From: Chitinophaga deserti
GTDB lineage: Bacteria; Bacteroidota; Bacteroidia; Chitinophagales; Chitinophagaceae
Reading direction: 5' to 3'
Assembly (NCBI RefSeq): GCF_003149455.1
Contig: NZ_QFFK01000002.1
Span: 310,001-374,000 of the forward strand
DNA length: 64,000 bases
The stretch's first letter is position 1, and each line of letters starts with the position of its first letter. Of the stretch, positions 54,169 to 63,375 are shown in pieces. Below the pieces are notes generated by a model. It saw nothing but the letters and a program-made list of their open reading frames with translations, was not told where the DNA came from and did not search any database. The translations under genes and the position numbers were made by a program.

Positions 54169-56283
54169 ATGTCAGTTATTCAGAAAATCAGGGACAAATA
54201 CGCTGTATGGATCATCGTATTGATCTGTTTGGCCATTGTGAGCTTTTTATTGCAGGACGTATTTTTTGGCAGAGGCAGCATGTTCGGCCAGTCTAATGTA
54301 GTAGGCAAGGTGAACGGAGTTGAGCTGAGTAATACGGATTACCAGCGCCGGATTGAAATGACCACGCAGCAAATGCAGCGTCAGTACCCCGGCCAGTCTT
54401 TCGATGAAGAAGCACAACAGATTTTCCGTGAACAAGCCTGGAATGGTTTCCTTAGCGAAAATATCATGGAAGAGCAGTACGCTGCCCTTGGCATCGTAGT
54501 TACCGATGCAGAATTGCAGGATGCTTTCAGCGCAAAGAATCCTCATCCCATGGTACGTCAGCAATTCACCAATCCTCAGACCGGTGAATTTGACCCTGCA
54601 ATGATTCAGCAGGTTAACCAGGCTGCAAAACAGGATCCCAATGTTCGCGCACAGCTGCTGGATTTCGACCGCGCAATCGTGGAAACCCAGCGCAACGTGA
54701 AATATTACTCCTTAATTAATAAAGGTATCTACTATCCCAAATGGCTGGCTAAGCAACAGCAGGAAGATGCTGCTAAAAATGCCAACATCAGTTATGTACA
54801 GGTGCCTTACGTTACTATCGCCGACAGCACAGTTAAAGTAACAGATTCCGAACTCAATAAATACATCCAGGATAACAAAGGCCTGTTTGAAGTTCCGGAA
54901 GGCCGTAAGATCGAATACGTTTCTTTCGACGTACTGCCTACTCCTTCTGACTCCGCTGCTGCTTTCACCGAGCTCAACAAGCTGAAGGCAGAAATGGATA
55001 CCACTCCCGATGTGGCTCAATTCGTAAAACTGAATTCTGAATATAATCAATACGACGGCTTTGTTTCCCGCAGCGCTATCCATGTGCCGAACAAAGATTC
55101 CATCATCGACCTGCCCACCGGCGGAACCTTCGGTCCTTATATCGATGGTAACATGGTGGTATATGCAAAAATGCTGGAGCGCAAAAACATGGCTGATACC
55201 GTGAAACTGCGTCAGGTATTGATCTTCGCTCAACAGGGTGCAGACTCTGTCGCTAAAAACCGTGCAGACAGTATTGCTACTGTAGTACGTGGTGGTGGCG
55301 ATATCGCTGCTCTTGCCATCGCTTTCAGCCAGGACCCCAGCGCCAAACAAAATGGTGGTGAAGTAACCCTGGCCCCTCACACCGATGTTCCCCAGGAACT
55401 CGCCGAAGTGAAGAAATTCGCGTTTGACGGGACCTCCGGCGAAGTGAAAACAGTAAAACTCCCCATTGGTTATGCAGTGGTGAAGATTACTGAACAGAAA
55501 AACATCGGCCCCGCGCTGAAAATCGCATACCTCGGCAAACGTGTAGACGCCAGCTCTTCTTCAAGCAACGATATGCTTACTGCTGCTAACGAATTCGCAT
55601 CTGCCAATACTTCCCGCGATAAATTTGACAAAACCATCCAACAGAAAGGTCTTGACAAACGGATTGCTGAGAACATCCAACCGATGGATTTCGTATTGCC
55701 TGGCCTTGGCTCTGCACGCGAAATCGTAAACTGGGCATATAGCGCCAATAAAAATGATGTGAGCCGCGTGTTTTCACTGGAAGACCGCTTTGTAGTTGCC
55801 GTACTCACCAGCATCCGCGAAAAAGGAACCGCTCCGCTCGACGAAGTGCGTCCTGCAGTAGAAGCAGAAGTGCGTAAGCAGAAAAAAGCAGAACAGATTA
55901 TGGCAAAGCTGGGAACTCCTGCTAACCTCGACGCTGCAGCTAAAGCTACCAATCAGCCGGTACTCACTGCCGAAGGTGTTAACTTCTCCTCCTCTTACGC
56001 TCCTGCGCTCAACTTTGAGCCCCGCGTAATTGGTGCAGCATTTAACAAAGCATGGGGCACAAACAAAACATCCGCTCCCATTCAGGGTCAGGCAGGAGTA
56101 TTTGTGATCCATGTGAATAACTACACCAATACTGACGCTCCTGCGGTAGATTACGCACAGCAGCGCCAGGCCTTCGAAGGCGGTATGCAACAACTGGTTC
56201 AGCAGCAACTGTTCCAGAGCGTATTGAAGAAAAACAGCAACGTAAAAGATAACCGCGCTGAATTCTTCCGTTCCAACAACTGA
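54169..56283 (+). CDS. PpiD-like periplasmic peptidyl-prolyl isomerase / foldase
   Basis: A 704-residue membrane-anchored foldase. One N-terminal helix (WIIVLICLAIVSFLLQDVFF, about 15-34) is followed by a SurA-N-like helical region (KVNGVELSNTDYQRRIEM onward, about 47-190). A parvulin-type rotamase domain lies about 340-440 (KLRQVLIFAQQGADSVAKNRAD and the AFSQDPSAKQNGGEV loop), with a second weaker repeat towards the C-terminus. It assists folding of exported outer-membrane proteins. Full length for Bacteroidota PpiD/SurA hybrids. Confidence 0.9.
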   Translation: MSVIQKIRDKYAVWIIVLICLAIVSFLLQDVFFGRGSMFGQSNVVGKVNGVELSNTDYQRRIEMTTQQMQRQYPGQSFDEEAQQIFREQAWNGFLSENIMEEQYAALGIVVTDAELQDAFSAKNPHPMVRQQFTNPQTGEFDPAMIQQVNQAAKQDPNVRAQLLDFDRAIVETQRNVKYYSLINKGIYYPKWLAKQQQEDAAKNANISYVQVPYVTIADSTVKVTDSELNKYIQDNKGLFEVPEGRKIEYVSFDVLPTPSDSAAAFTELNKLKAEMDTTPDVAQFVKLNSEYNQYDGFVSRSAIHVPNKDSIIDLPTGGTFGPYIDGNMVVYAKMLERKNMADTVKLRQVLIFAQQGADSVAKNRADSIATVVRGGGDIAALAIAFSQDPSAKQNGGEVTLAPHTDVPQELAEVKKFAFDGTSGEVKTVKLPIGYAVVKITEQKNIGPALKIAYLGKRVDASSSSSNDMLTAANEFASANTSRDKFDKTIQQKGLDKRIAENIQPMDFVLPGLGSAREIVNWAYSANKNDVSRVFSLEDRFVVAVLTSIREKGTAPLDEVRPAVEAEVRKQKKAEQIMAKLGTPANLDAAAKATNQPVLTAEGVNFSSSYAPALNFEPRVIGAAFNKAWGTNKTSAPIQGQAGVFVIHVNNYTNTDAPAVDYAQQRQAFEGGMQQLVQQQLFQSVLKKNSNVKDNRAEFFRSNN

Positions 56284-56307
56284 TTTTAAGAAATCCAATA
56301 TGTAAAA

Positions 56308-56330
56308 AGGCCGGGCAATAAGCCCGGCCT
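56308..56330 (+). terminator. terminator of the PpiD-type gene
   Basis: AGGCCGGGC and GCCCGGCCT form a 9-bp stem with a 5-nt loop, followed by a T-run. Confidence 0.9.
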
Positions 56331-56387
56331 TTTTTGTACCCACCCGGAGGGAAGGGCTGCTTCCCGTAAAATCCGTAAATTTGCAGT

Positions 56388-56891
56388 ATGGACGAAATTG
56401 TTAATAAAGTAGCGCAAAGTGCGCTTATCACTATAGATCTCGAACAATATTACCCCCAGGAAGAAATCATCGTTTTTGACCTGAAGGATTACCTGTTCAT
56501 GGAGCTGATCCTGAAAGAGAAGGATTACCGGGCTGCATTGCTGGCGCACGATTGGGAACAATACCGTGGGAAAGCAGTAACTATTACCTGCACGGCCGAT
56601 GCCATTATTCCATTTTGGGCTTATATGTTACCAGCGGCTTACCTCGAGCCGGTTGCATCACGCGTGGCGTATGGAGATGAAACCACTTTGCGTAATACAA
56701 TATTCCTGGAAAAACTCGCAGCCATCGACGCAAATGCTTACCTCGATCAGCGTGTGATTATTAAAGGGTGTGCAGACAAAGCTGTGCCCGAAGGAGCATA
56801 TGTGGAAATAACCCGGAAACTGCGGCCTGTAGTAAAAAGCCTCATGTACGGAGAGCCTTGCTCCACCGTTCCGGTTTACAAAAAGAAATAA
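56388..56891 (+). CDS. DUF2480 family protein
   Basis: A 167-residue soluble protein with LITIDLEQYYPQEEIIVFDLK at about 13-33, HDWEQYRGKAVTITCTADAIIPFWAY at about 54-79 and the C-terminal KLRPVVKSLMYGEPCSTVPVYKK. These segments are characteristic of the Bacteroidota family DUF2480, whose function is unknown. It converges on corA, with 1 bp between stop codons. Confidence 0.88.
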   Translation: MDEIVNKVAQSALITIDLEQYYPQEEIIVFDLKDYLFMELILKEKDYRAALLAHDWEQYRGKAVTITCTADAIIPFWAYMLPAAYLEPVASRVAYGDETTLRNTIFLEKLAAIDANAYLDQRVIIKGCADKAVPEGAYVEITRKLRPVVKSLMYGEPCSTVPVYKKK

Positions 56892-56892
56892 C

Positions 56893-57990
56893 TCAGAACC
56901 ATCCTCGTTTTCTGAAGAATACAATCATTGCAAGGAAAATAAGGATCATTGCCCCAAGGGTTACAAAATAGCCGTTGGGGTTTTTTAATTCCGGCATGTG
57001 ATCGAAGTTCATACCATAAATACCCGTGATCACTGTCATGGGAGCAAGGAGCGTGGTAACCACCGTCAGCACTTTCATCACTTCATTGAGCTTTTGGTTC
57101 ATTTGTGCATGGTATAGCTCCTGCAAGTTGATGACGATATCGCGATAGCTTTCGGCAAGGTCCACTGCCTGTATGATATGGTCCTGCACATCTTTGAAAT
57201 ACTTTTCCGTGTTTTCCTCCAGCAGTGCATTTTCTGATTTCATCAGCCCGCTCATAACATCGCGGACGGGTGTAATGCTGCGCTTGAATTCCATGAGTTC
57301 GCGGCGAAGATAATTGACGCGAGCCAGCGTTCTGTTATTAGGCTGGCGCGGAATGATATCTTCCATCAGTTCGATCCGGTCGCCCAGATGATCCATTACC
57401 AGAAAGTAATTATCCACGATGATATCGAGCAATGCATACAGCAGGTAATCGGAGCCCGCAAGGCGGAGCTTGGTTCCGGTTGTACGGAGGCGTTCACGGA
57501 TGGGGTTAAAGACATCATGGTTGGGATCGTCCTGGAAAGAGATAACCACATTTTTGCCAAGCACCAGGCTTACCTGTTCCAACTCCACAGAGGAACTTTC
57601 CTGTTTGAAATAGCACATGGGTAAAAGACAGAAAAGATTATTACCAATCTCGTCCATCTTTGCGCGCTGGCCTTCGCTCATGATATCTTCCATGAGCAGG
57701 AAGTGGATATTGAAATGCCGGCAGATGGCCTCCACTTCTTCGCGGCGAACTCCGTCTACATTGATCCATTTTTTAGTGTCTGTTTCGGCGAAGCGGAAAC
57801 AGTCGGCCACGTGGTCGGTAGTTTCTTCATGAAAATATCCGCTATCGTATTCGTATATGGTGATGCGGACATGATCCACCGGTTTGCGGGAAGTAACTGC
57901 CGTAACGGGATTAAAATTCATCAACCTTTTTTTACGGACTTTAAAGGGGTTGATGGCGTCCGCTATCGGCTGTATCGGATTTTTGGGCAT
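56893..57990 (-). CDS. corA: magnesium/cobalt transporter CorA
   Basis: A 365-residue CorA channel. ATG 57990 (MPKNPIQPIADAINPF) is preferred; the frame extends upstream to 58107 with unlikely sequence. The large cytoplasmic N-terminal domain leads to two C-terminal membrane helices, with the pore-mouth signature YGMNFDHMPE between them (the GMN motif). It mediates Mg2+ influx. Confidence 0.95.
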   Translation of the reverse strand: MPKNPIQPIADAINPFKVRKKRLMNFNPVTAVTSRKPVDHVRITIYEYDSGYFHEETTDHVADCFRFAETDTKKWINVDGVRREEVEAICRHFNIHFLLMEDIMSEGQRAKMDEIGNNLFCLLPMCYFKQESSSVELEQVSLVLGKNVVISFQDDPNHDVFNPIRERLRTTGTKLRLAGSDYLLYALLDIIVDNYFLVMDHLGDRIELMEDIIPRQPNNRTLARVNYLRRELMEFKRSITPVRDVMSGLMKSENALLEENTEKYFKDVQDHIIQAVDLAESYRDIVINLQELYHAQMNQKLNEVMKVLTVVTTLLAPMTVITGIYGMNFDHMPELKNPNGYFVTLGAMILIFLAMIVFFRKRGWF

Positions 57991-58103
57991 ACCGGAGGAA
58001 TTTATGCTAATGTACAATTTTTGAAAAAGATGAAAAAAGAACAGCCGCCGAAGTGAGTGACACAACGGCGGCCGGGAAAGGAAAGAAAGCTGATAAACTA
58101 AAA

Positions 58104-58304
58104 TCAATCTTCGTCGGTCAGGAGAAAAATCTCTTCGACCGGCTTCTCAAATACTTTGGCAATTTTCAGGGCCAGAATGGTGGAAGGAACATACTTATTG
58201 GATTCGATGGTATTGATGGTTTGCCGCGAAACACCCGTCAGGCGGGCAAGCTCATCCTGTGTGAGATTTTTTCGCGCCCGCTCTACCTTAATTAAATTTT
58301 TCAT
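58104..58304 (-). CDS. small XRE-family transcriptional regulator
   Basis: A 66-residue protein that is essentially one helix-turn-helix (ARKNLTQDELARLTGVSRQTINTIESNKY, split about 10-38) followed by a short acidic tail. The start at 58304 overlaps the upstream membrane-protein stop (ATGA). It is the short YozG/HipB-like regulator type found beside small membrane proteins. Likely acts on the direct repeats at 58751-58810. Confidence 0.92.
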   Translation of the reverse strand: MKNLIKVERARKNLTQDELARLTGVSRQTINTIESNKYVPSTILALKIAKVFEKPVEEIFLLTDED

Positions 58305-58726
58305 GCAGCAGCCTTTTTTTGACGATAAAGAAGATAATGGAACCGGATGATGAAAATGATCAGGATGGTGAACATGTTGTACATCATTACTGCCAGGAAA
58401 TCGAGCCAATGCCAGATCAGGGATGCAATCAAAAGCAGGATATAATTTGTAATGACGGCAATCTGCAGTGATTCCAGCCGAAGCCTGCTGATGTATTCAT
58501 CTTCATCTTTTTCACGGCTGTAAGATATGAGCAGTAATGCGCCAAGTAAGAGGAACATTGTGAATTCTTGCAGCGACTCCCCGAAAAAGTCCCGTATCCA
58601 GCCTGCCAGGGGAAATGAACCTTCATCTAAAGGCGTGTAAAAAGGAAGACCTACGAATAAGGCCGGAATCATGATCCACCAGCCAATTTTTTTGAAATAG
58701 TGCGGTAAGAGATACTTAGGTTTCAT
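58301..58726 (-). CDS. four-helix membrane protein paired with XRE regulator
   Basis: A 141-residue protein with about four hydrophobic segments (about 13-30, 55-70, 89-110, 112-135) and charged loops (SYSREKDEDEYISRLRLESLQ). No catalytic motif. It is translationally coupled to the XRE regulator gene and is presumably under its control. Such pairs are common in Bacteroidota; function unknown. Confidence 0.82.
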   Translation of the reverse strand: MKPKYLLPHYFKKIGWWIMIPALFVGLPFYTPLDEGSFPLAGWIRDFFGESLQEFTMFLLLGALLLISYSREKDEDEYISRLRLESLQIAVITNYILLLIASLIWHWLDFLAVMMYNMFTILIIFIIRFHYLLYRQKKAAA

Positions 58727-58750
58727 GCAATAGCGATTTTATGATACCAA

Positions 58751-58810
58751 GTTAAGTATTATTTACATAAAGTCAAGTATCTTTTACATTGAGACAAGTT
58801 TATTTTACTT
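58751..58810. promoter_or_regulatory. three 18-bp direct repeats, operator-like
   Basis: GTTAAGTATTATTTACAT (58751), GTCAAGTATCTTTTACAT (58772) and GACAAGTTTATTTTACTT (58793) are spaced exactly 21 bp apart, two helical turns. They lie 25-84 bp upstream of the membrane-protein/XRE operon start, where an autoregulatory operator is expected. Confidence 0.75.
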
Positions 58811-58823
58811 TAAAGGGCATAAA

Positions 58824-58847
58824 AAAAGCCCTCACTCGAGGGCTTTT
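58824..58847 (-). terminator. terminator of the DUF3472 gene
   Basis: AAAAGCCCTC and GAGGGCTTTT form a 10-bp stem with a 4-nt loop, 21 bp after the DUF3472 stop; T residues follow on the minus strand. Confidence 0.88.
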
Positions 58848-58867
58848 CCTATTCGAAATGTTGAAAA

Positions 58868-60121
58868 TCAGAAAGTAGGCAGCTCTATCAAAGGGGCTTT
58901 ACCGATAGCAGGCCGCTCGAAATTATCCCCCAGTTTGGCGTTTGCAGGAACGAATCCGGCAGTCCAGAGGTAAAAAAGACCGTTTTCTGAACCACCTCCG
59001 AAATCGAGACGGTCTTTGGCGCGGGCCGTAGCGTCGTTTGTGAAGCGGGCTTTGGTCAGCTCAATCCATTCACCTTCAGGCGTTTTGATCCAGTGGTTAC
59101 CGAAGTAGCCCTTACGGTACATATGGCCATTCTCGAAACTGAAGTTTTCGAGGAAGGAGTAAAGATGCCCCATATATTTCCCGTCTTTAGGAGCACGGAA
59201 GGAGGCAATGAGCTTCCATTCGTTGTGTTCAGGTACGAAGAAATAAGCGGTATACTGTGTGGTAACGCCTTTAGGTACGGCGTGCATCAGGAATTTATAG
59301 GTTTGTCCGGCTTTCCAGTTATACACCCAATGGCTGTGGCCACCGGTACCTTCTCCACCAAAACCATGGGCAACCACAGAATCTCCTTTTCCAAGGAGGG
59401 TCACCTGGTCTTCATATCGCACTTTGGCCCTGTCGTCGGGTTCCTTACCTGCGTCCCAAACGGAGAAGATAATCCTTCTCTCTTCGGGCCCGTTCACCTG
59501 CATACCAAAATAACCACGGTGCCATCCGCACGACATAAAGTAAGTTCCGATCTTATCCTGCCCTTCAGGAACGGTGATTTCCCCGTAGAACCATTCTACC
59601 TGCTTGCCTTCGGGCGCAGTGTAGTTAAGGTGAACGGATGCGGAGCGGCGCCAGGGTTTGGCATTAAATTGAATGTCTTTGGTAGCGGCACCTTCGAGTG
59701 TTACACCTTTGATATCGGCGTAATGATTACCCTGTTTGGAAATGCCTTTGATGGCGATATCGTAAAAGCCTGATTTCTTCAGTTTGGAAGAAAGCACGGG
59801 AATATCCGCAAACTCGCTGCCGGCGGGTACCTGAACAATTTTCTCCGTACCATTCAGGCTAATCCGGAGTGTAGAGGGCGCATCGGCTTTAGCCTGCAGG
59901 CCCAGTTTCAGCGCGCCGGTATTGGCTGCATGAAACCAGAAATGAACGGTATTAGAACTGTCGGTCCAGCGTACAACACCATTGCGGCCGGAAATATCTA
60001 CACCGGTTTCTGCGGGATCGGCGTAAGCGGTGAAACCGGGTATCACCACACGGTCTTGTGCCTGTATGTCGGATGACGCCAGCAATGCGGCGAAGAGTAA
60101 GGAGTAGCTTTGCTTTATCAT
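58868..60121 (-). CDS. secreted DUF5077/DUF3472 protein
   Basis: A 417-residue exported protein; ATG 60121 (MIKQSYSLLFAALLASSDIQ) gives a signal peptide ending at AQA-type cleavage. The N-terminal half is a beta-rich module (DUF5077 type, about 25-135), and the second half has SVHLNYTAPEGKQVEWFYGEITVPEGQ and MSCGWHRGYFGMQVNGPEERRIIFSVWD (split about 155-225), characteristic of DUF3472. These proteins are thought to bind or act on carbohydrates, but no activity is proven. Confidence 0.85.
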   Translation of the reverse strand: MIKQSYSLLFAALLASSDIQAQDRVVIPGFTAYADPAETGVDISGRNGVVRWTDSSNTVHFWFHAANTGALKLGLQAKADAPSTLRISLNGTEKIVQVPAGSEFADIPVLSSKLKKSGFYDIAIKGISKQGNHYADIKGVTLEGAATKDIQFNAKPWRRSASVHLNYTAPEGKQVEWFYGEITVPEGQDKIGTYFMSCGWHRGYFGMQVNGPEERRIIFSVWDAGKEPDDRAKVRYEDQVTLLGKGDSVVAHGFGGEGTGGHSHWVYNWKAGQTYKFLMHAVPKGVTTQYTAYFFVPEHNEWKLIASFRAPKDGKYMGHLYSFLENFSFENGHMYRKGYFGNHWIKTPEGEWIELTKARFTNDATARAKDRLDFGGGSENGLFYLWTAGFVPANAKLGDNFERPAIGKAPLIELPTF

Positions 60122-60206
60122 AAAGACAAATAAAATCTCCGCAACGCCGGGAAGCAAACCCGATTGCTAAAAGTGACAAAATCCAGACGCAGCAGTGGTT
60201 GTGGGA

Positions 60207-60734
60207 TTACGGGGTGTGAATAACACATTGGCACCAATCCACAAAAATGAGGGAAAAATGGCGGACCATGTCCGGCACTTCGTGCTTCGCCCATTCATTG
60301 GCATCGCAGAGGGCGAGGGATTTAACAATACCATTTTCCTGGGTGCCGTAATAGCATCCACCCCGGGAGGCGATAGCGAAACCATTTTTGACAAACCCCG
60401 GATGGTCGTGGATGGCGATAGCTCCCAGCGCATCGCTGTTAAGGTAAGAGCGGAGTTCGAAAAGGGGAATGAAAAGTTCGGGGGCACCAATCTTGCGGAT
60501 GTGAAGATGGCCAAACGCGCGGGTTCCCTCAGCCATTTCGCGGCTGTGATTGATATGGATTTCCTTTATTTCGTCCACTTCCGCACCTACGATTTTAAGT
60601 TTGGAGATGTTGACAAATTCTGCCTGTCGCCAGTCGTCTCCGGAAAGGGTTACGGTAAAATCCGGGTAAGCGGGCAAATTGGTCATCGGAGGGAGTTCAT
60701 TGGAAACTGTAGGTATTGGGAACCAGTAGTCCAT
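60207..60734 (-). CDS. hypothetical protein
   Basis: A 175-residue soluble protein. No signal peptide or membrane helix. Notable pieces are KIVGAEVDEIKEIHINHSREMAEG, AIAIHDHPGFVKNGFAIASRGG and a C-terminal cysteine pair (WCQCVIHT). Not recognised. It lies alone between DUF3472 and RlpA on the minus strand. Confidence 0.6.
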   Translation of the reverse strand: MDYWFPIPTVSNELPPMTNLPAYPDFTVTLSGDDWRQAEFVNISKLKIVGAEVDEIKEIHINHSREMAEGTRAFGHLHIRKIGAPELFIPLFELRSYLNSDALGAIAIHDHPGFVKNGFAIASRGGCYYGTQENGIVKSLALCDANEWAKHEVPDMVRHFSLIFVDWCQCVIHTP

Positions 60735-60793
60735 AGGTGAACACGAGACTTTACCCGAATATATGACGAAAATTTGTTAAAAGAAAGGGAAAC

Positions 60794-61165
60794 TCAGCCT
60801 TTGGGTTTTTTGTATTTGATTTTGACATTGGCCACCCCGGAATTGACCATACCTATCTTCTTCGCTGCTTTCTTTGAAAGGTCGATGATGCGCCCGGCCA
60901 CAAAAGGGCCACGGTCATTGATCCGGACTTTTACGGTTTTACCATTGTCGAGATTGGTAACTTTTACTTTAGTACCGAAAGGAAGCGTTTTGTGGGCAGC
61001 AGTCATCTTGCCCTGGCGGAAGGTTTCGCCATTGGCGGTTTTGCGGCCCTGGAATTTATCAGCATAGAAAGAGGCCTTTCCCGACTGGGCGATCTGGCGG
61101 GCGCAGGAGCTGAAGCACAGCAATGCAGCCACTGCGAGTGTTGGCAGGTGTTTTCGTTGGATCAT
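60794..61165 (-). CDS. rlpA: RlpA-like septal ring lipoprotein
   Basis: A 123-residue lipoprotein (lipobox CFSSC, Cys at about 21) consisting of one double-psi beta-barrel. [39 protein letters not shown] and [24 protein letters not shown] are diagnostic of RlpA. RlpA binds or cleaves denuded peptidoglycan at the septum; this short form lacks a SPOR domain. It starts 9 bp upstream of the next stop and may be cotranscribed with the GNAT gene. Confidence 0.92.
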   Translation of the reverse strand: MIQRKHLPTLAVAALLCFSSCARQIAQSGKASFYADKFQGRKTANGETFRQGKMTAAHKTLPFGTKVKVTNLDNGKTVKVRINDRGPFVAGRIIDLSKKAAKKIGMVNSGVANVKIKYKKPKG

Positions 61166-61173
61166 ATTCCGCT

Positions 61174-61671
61174 TTACAATTTCTTGGTCATGATGGCATC
61201 GTTCATGAAAAACCCGTTGCCGATGTCTATATCTTCCTCCCCGGTTTTTACAAATCCGGTTCTCTCATAAAAACCGGCTGCTTTATTATCGCGGTTCACA
61301 TTGAGCGATAACTTTTCCATACCGGCTTCTTTTGCAATACGCTCTACTTCCGTGATGAGGGCTTTACCTACGTTTTTGCCCTGCATGGAAGGGAGCACGT
61401 ATATCTTGTGCAATTTTGATACCGGTTCGTCTTTATAGTTTAACTCATAACATGCGAAACCTCCGAAAACCCCGTCTGCAGCGGCCAACAGAAATACATT
61501 ATTCTTCTTCAGCGTTAGCTCGCGCAGTACTTCCAGATCATACATCATTTTCAGCATGTAATTGATCTGCTCGGGAGAGAGTATTTCCCCGAAAGTATGC
61601 GGCCAGGTGTCGTAAGCGATCTGTTGCACTATGGAAAGCTGATCCGGCGCAGCTTGCGTAATAATGACCAT
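61174..61671 (-). CDS. GNAT family N-acetyltransferase
   Basis: A 165-residue acetyltransferase; ATG 61671 ([20 protein letters not shown]) is chosen over the longer frame to 61836, which overlaps the divergent lipase. The acetyl-CoA motif [20 protein letters not shown] (about 86-105) and [19 protein letters not shown] (about 124-142) are clear. Substrate unknown. Confidence 0.9.
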   Translation of the reverse strand: MVIITQAAPDQLSIVQQIAYDTWPHTFGEILSPEQINYMLKMMYDLEVLRELTLKKNNVFLLAAADGVFGGFACYELNYKDEPVSKLHKIYVLPSMQGKNVGKALITEVERIAKEAGMEKLSLNVNRDNKAAGFYERTGFVKTGEEDIDIGNGFFMNDAIMTKKL

Positions 61672-61756
61672 GAGATATGCTGCTAAATGGTGACATTGCA
61701 ATTTACAGCATATCAACTTTACGCCGGGGAATTTTGTTAAGTTTGGAAAAAAACAC

Positions 61757-62830
61757 ATGCGTGCTCTCCTATGGGTCTTAGCGGCCATGTTCACCCTGCC
61801 TGTGAAAGCCCAGCTGAAAGCGGGTTTCGATGCCAATGAATATAAAGACCTGCTTAGTCTCCACCAGAATGGAGATACCGCAGGAATTAAAAATCATCCG
61901 GCCGCATACCGGCTTTTATATACCTCGCCCGAAGTGGGCTTTTACAATAAATGGATACTGTGGGAAAGAAGTGACGGGGTAGACGTAATCCAGATACGTG
62001 GTACCGTAGCCAAAATGGAAAGCTGGCTAGCGAATTTTTATGCTGCCATGATCCCCGCAGAAGGAACGCTTCAACTCAATGACAGCACCCGATGGAATTA
62101 TAAACTGGCCGCAGATTCAGGTAAATCATTCGTGCATGTGGGGTGGACGGTAGCCGTTGGCTTCATGTCTGCAGATATTATTGCGCATATTAAGGAACGC
62201 TATGCGAAAGGCACACGCCAGTTTATTATTATGGGGCACAGCCAGGGCGGAGCAGTGGCATTCCTGCTGCGTTCATATCTTCACTATCATCCCGACCTTC
62301 CCAAAGATATCCGCTATAAAACGTATTGCAGTGCCGCGCCTAAGCCCGGCAACCTTTTCTATGCATACGACTTCGACAACATCACCCGTGATGGCTGGGC
62401 ATTCCGTATTGTGAACAGCGACGACTGGGTGCCGGAAACACCACTGTCTCTGCAAACCATCCATGATTTTAATACGCCGAGTCCTTTCATGAACGTGAAA
62501 GGTGAGTTGAAGAAGCAGAAATTTTTCGTGCGGCTTTACGGCACTATCATTTATAACCGCCTTACCCGTACTACGAACCGCAGTGTGCGCCGCTTCCGTA
62601 AAACGCTTGGCAACGGCGTGTTTAAATTATCGAAAAGGCATTTACAGGAAATGCAGCAGCCTGCATATGTTTTCAGCAATAACTACATGACATGCGGTTC
62701 GCCCGTTATTTTACTGACGGATGCAGAGTACCAGAAGAAGTTTCCATTTGATGGTAAGAATATCTTCATTCACCACATGCCCGAACGATACTTATATCTG
62801 CTCAAAAAATATTATTCCCTGCCAGATTGA
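61757..62830 (+). CDS. lipase family (class 3) alpha/beta hydrolase
   Basis: A 357-residue exported hydrolase: signal peptide MRALLWVLAAMFTLPVKAQ, then IRGTVAKMESWLANFYA and the nucleophile elbow FIIMGHSQGGAVAFLL (GHSQG, Ser at about 160). VNSDDWVPETPL (about 216-227) supplies the likely acid. A -7-like TAAGTTTG lies at 61738-61745. It overlaps the glycolipid-binding gene on the opposite strand by 19 bp at the 3' end. Confidence 0.87.
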   Translation: MRALLWVLAAMFTLPVKAQLKAGFDANEYKDLLSLHQNGDTAGIKNHPAAYRLLYTSPEVGFYNKWILWERSDGVDVIQIRGTVAKMESWLANFYAAMIPAEGTLQLNDSTRWNYKLAADSGKSFVHVGWTVAVGFMSADIIAHIKERYAKGTRQFIIMGHSQGGAVAFLLRSYLHYHPDLPKDIRYKTYCSAAPKPGNLFYAYDFDNITRDGWAFRIVNSDDWVPETPLSLQTIHDFNTPSPFMNVKGELKKQKFFVRLYGTIIYNRLTRTTNRSVRRFRKTLGNGVFKLSKRHLQEMQQPAYVFSNNYMTCGSPVILLTDAEYQKKFPFDGKNIFIHHMPERYLYLLKKYYSLPD

Positions 62831-63375
62831 ACGCTGGAAAAGATTCCGGGGTAATCAGTTACAAGTCCGTCGTTATCGACGGTGATCTCGGCTTTAAAGT
62901 CTTTCAGTACTCCTTCGTAGAGGTAACGGTTTTCGCTGAGCCGGGTGTAGAATTGGGTAACGGGTTTGATCTCGTTTTTAAAGACATTGATGTAAAGCGC
63001 ATCTACCTGTACGCGCTCGCCGATGGGAATATTGAGCCGGCGGATGGGGAGGGTGTTGGTAAACGGGGTGAGGGAGATGTCTACATCTATGCAATGATCC
63101 CACTCGTTGCGGGTATGTCCTGTTTGGGACCATTGGCCATTGATGTCGCGGTGAAGGGAGATCCAGGAGCAATCGCCATCCCGCTCGATGGCCATTTCCA
63201 GGCCCGACATTTGCCAGGCCCGGTCGGCGATAATATCGTAAGAAACTGAAAACGGCGTGTCTTCCCCAAATCCGACAATGGTTCCGTTAATCCGGATGTC
63301 GGTACCAGAGGTATCCATACTGCAGTATTCCATCATTTGGTAGAAAAGTCCTTTCCAGACGATCTGACGTTTCAT
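62812..63375 (-). CDS. putative glycolipid-binding protein (PF06475)
   Basis: A 187-residue soluble, beta-rich protein. [14 protein letters not shown] at the N-terminus, [18 protein letters not shown] (about 31-48), RDINGQW and [27 protein letters not shown] central sequence, and the aromatic [13 protein letters not shown] are typical of the putative glycolipid-binding family. Its start overlaps the metallopeptidase stop (ATGA). Confidence 0.85.
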   Translation of the reverse strand: MKRQIVWKGLFYQMMEYCSMDTSGTDIRINGTIVGFGEDTPFSVSYDIIADRAWQMSGLEMAIERDGDCSWISLHRDINGQWSQTGHTRNEWDHCIDVDISLTPFTNTLPIRRLNIPIGERVQVDALYINVFKNEIKPVTQFYTRLSENRYLYEGVLKDFKAEITVDNDGLVTDYPGIFSSVQSGRE

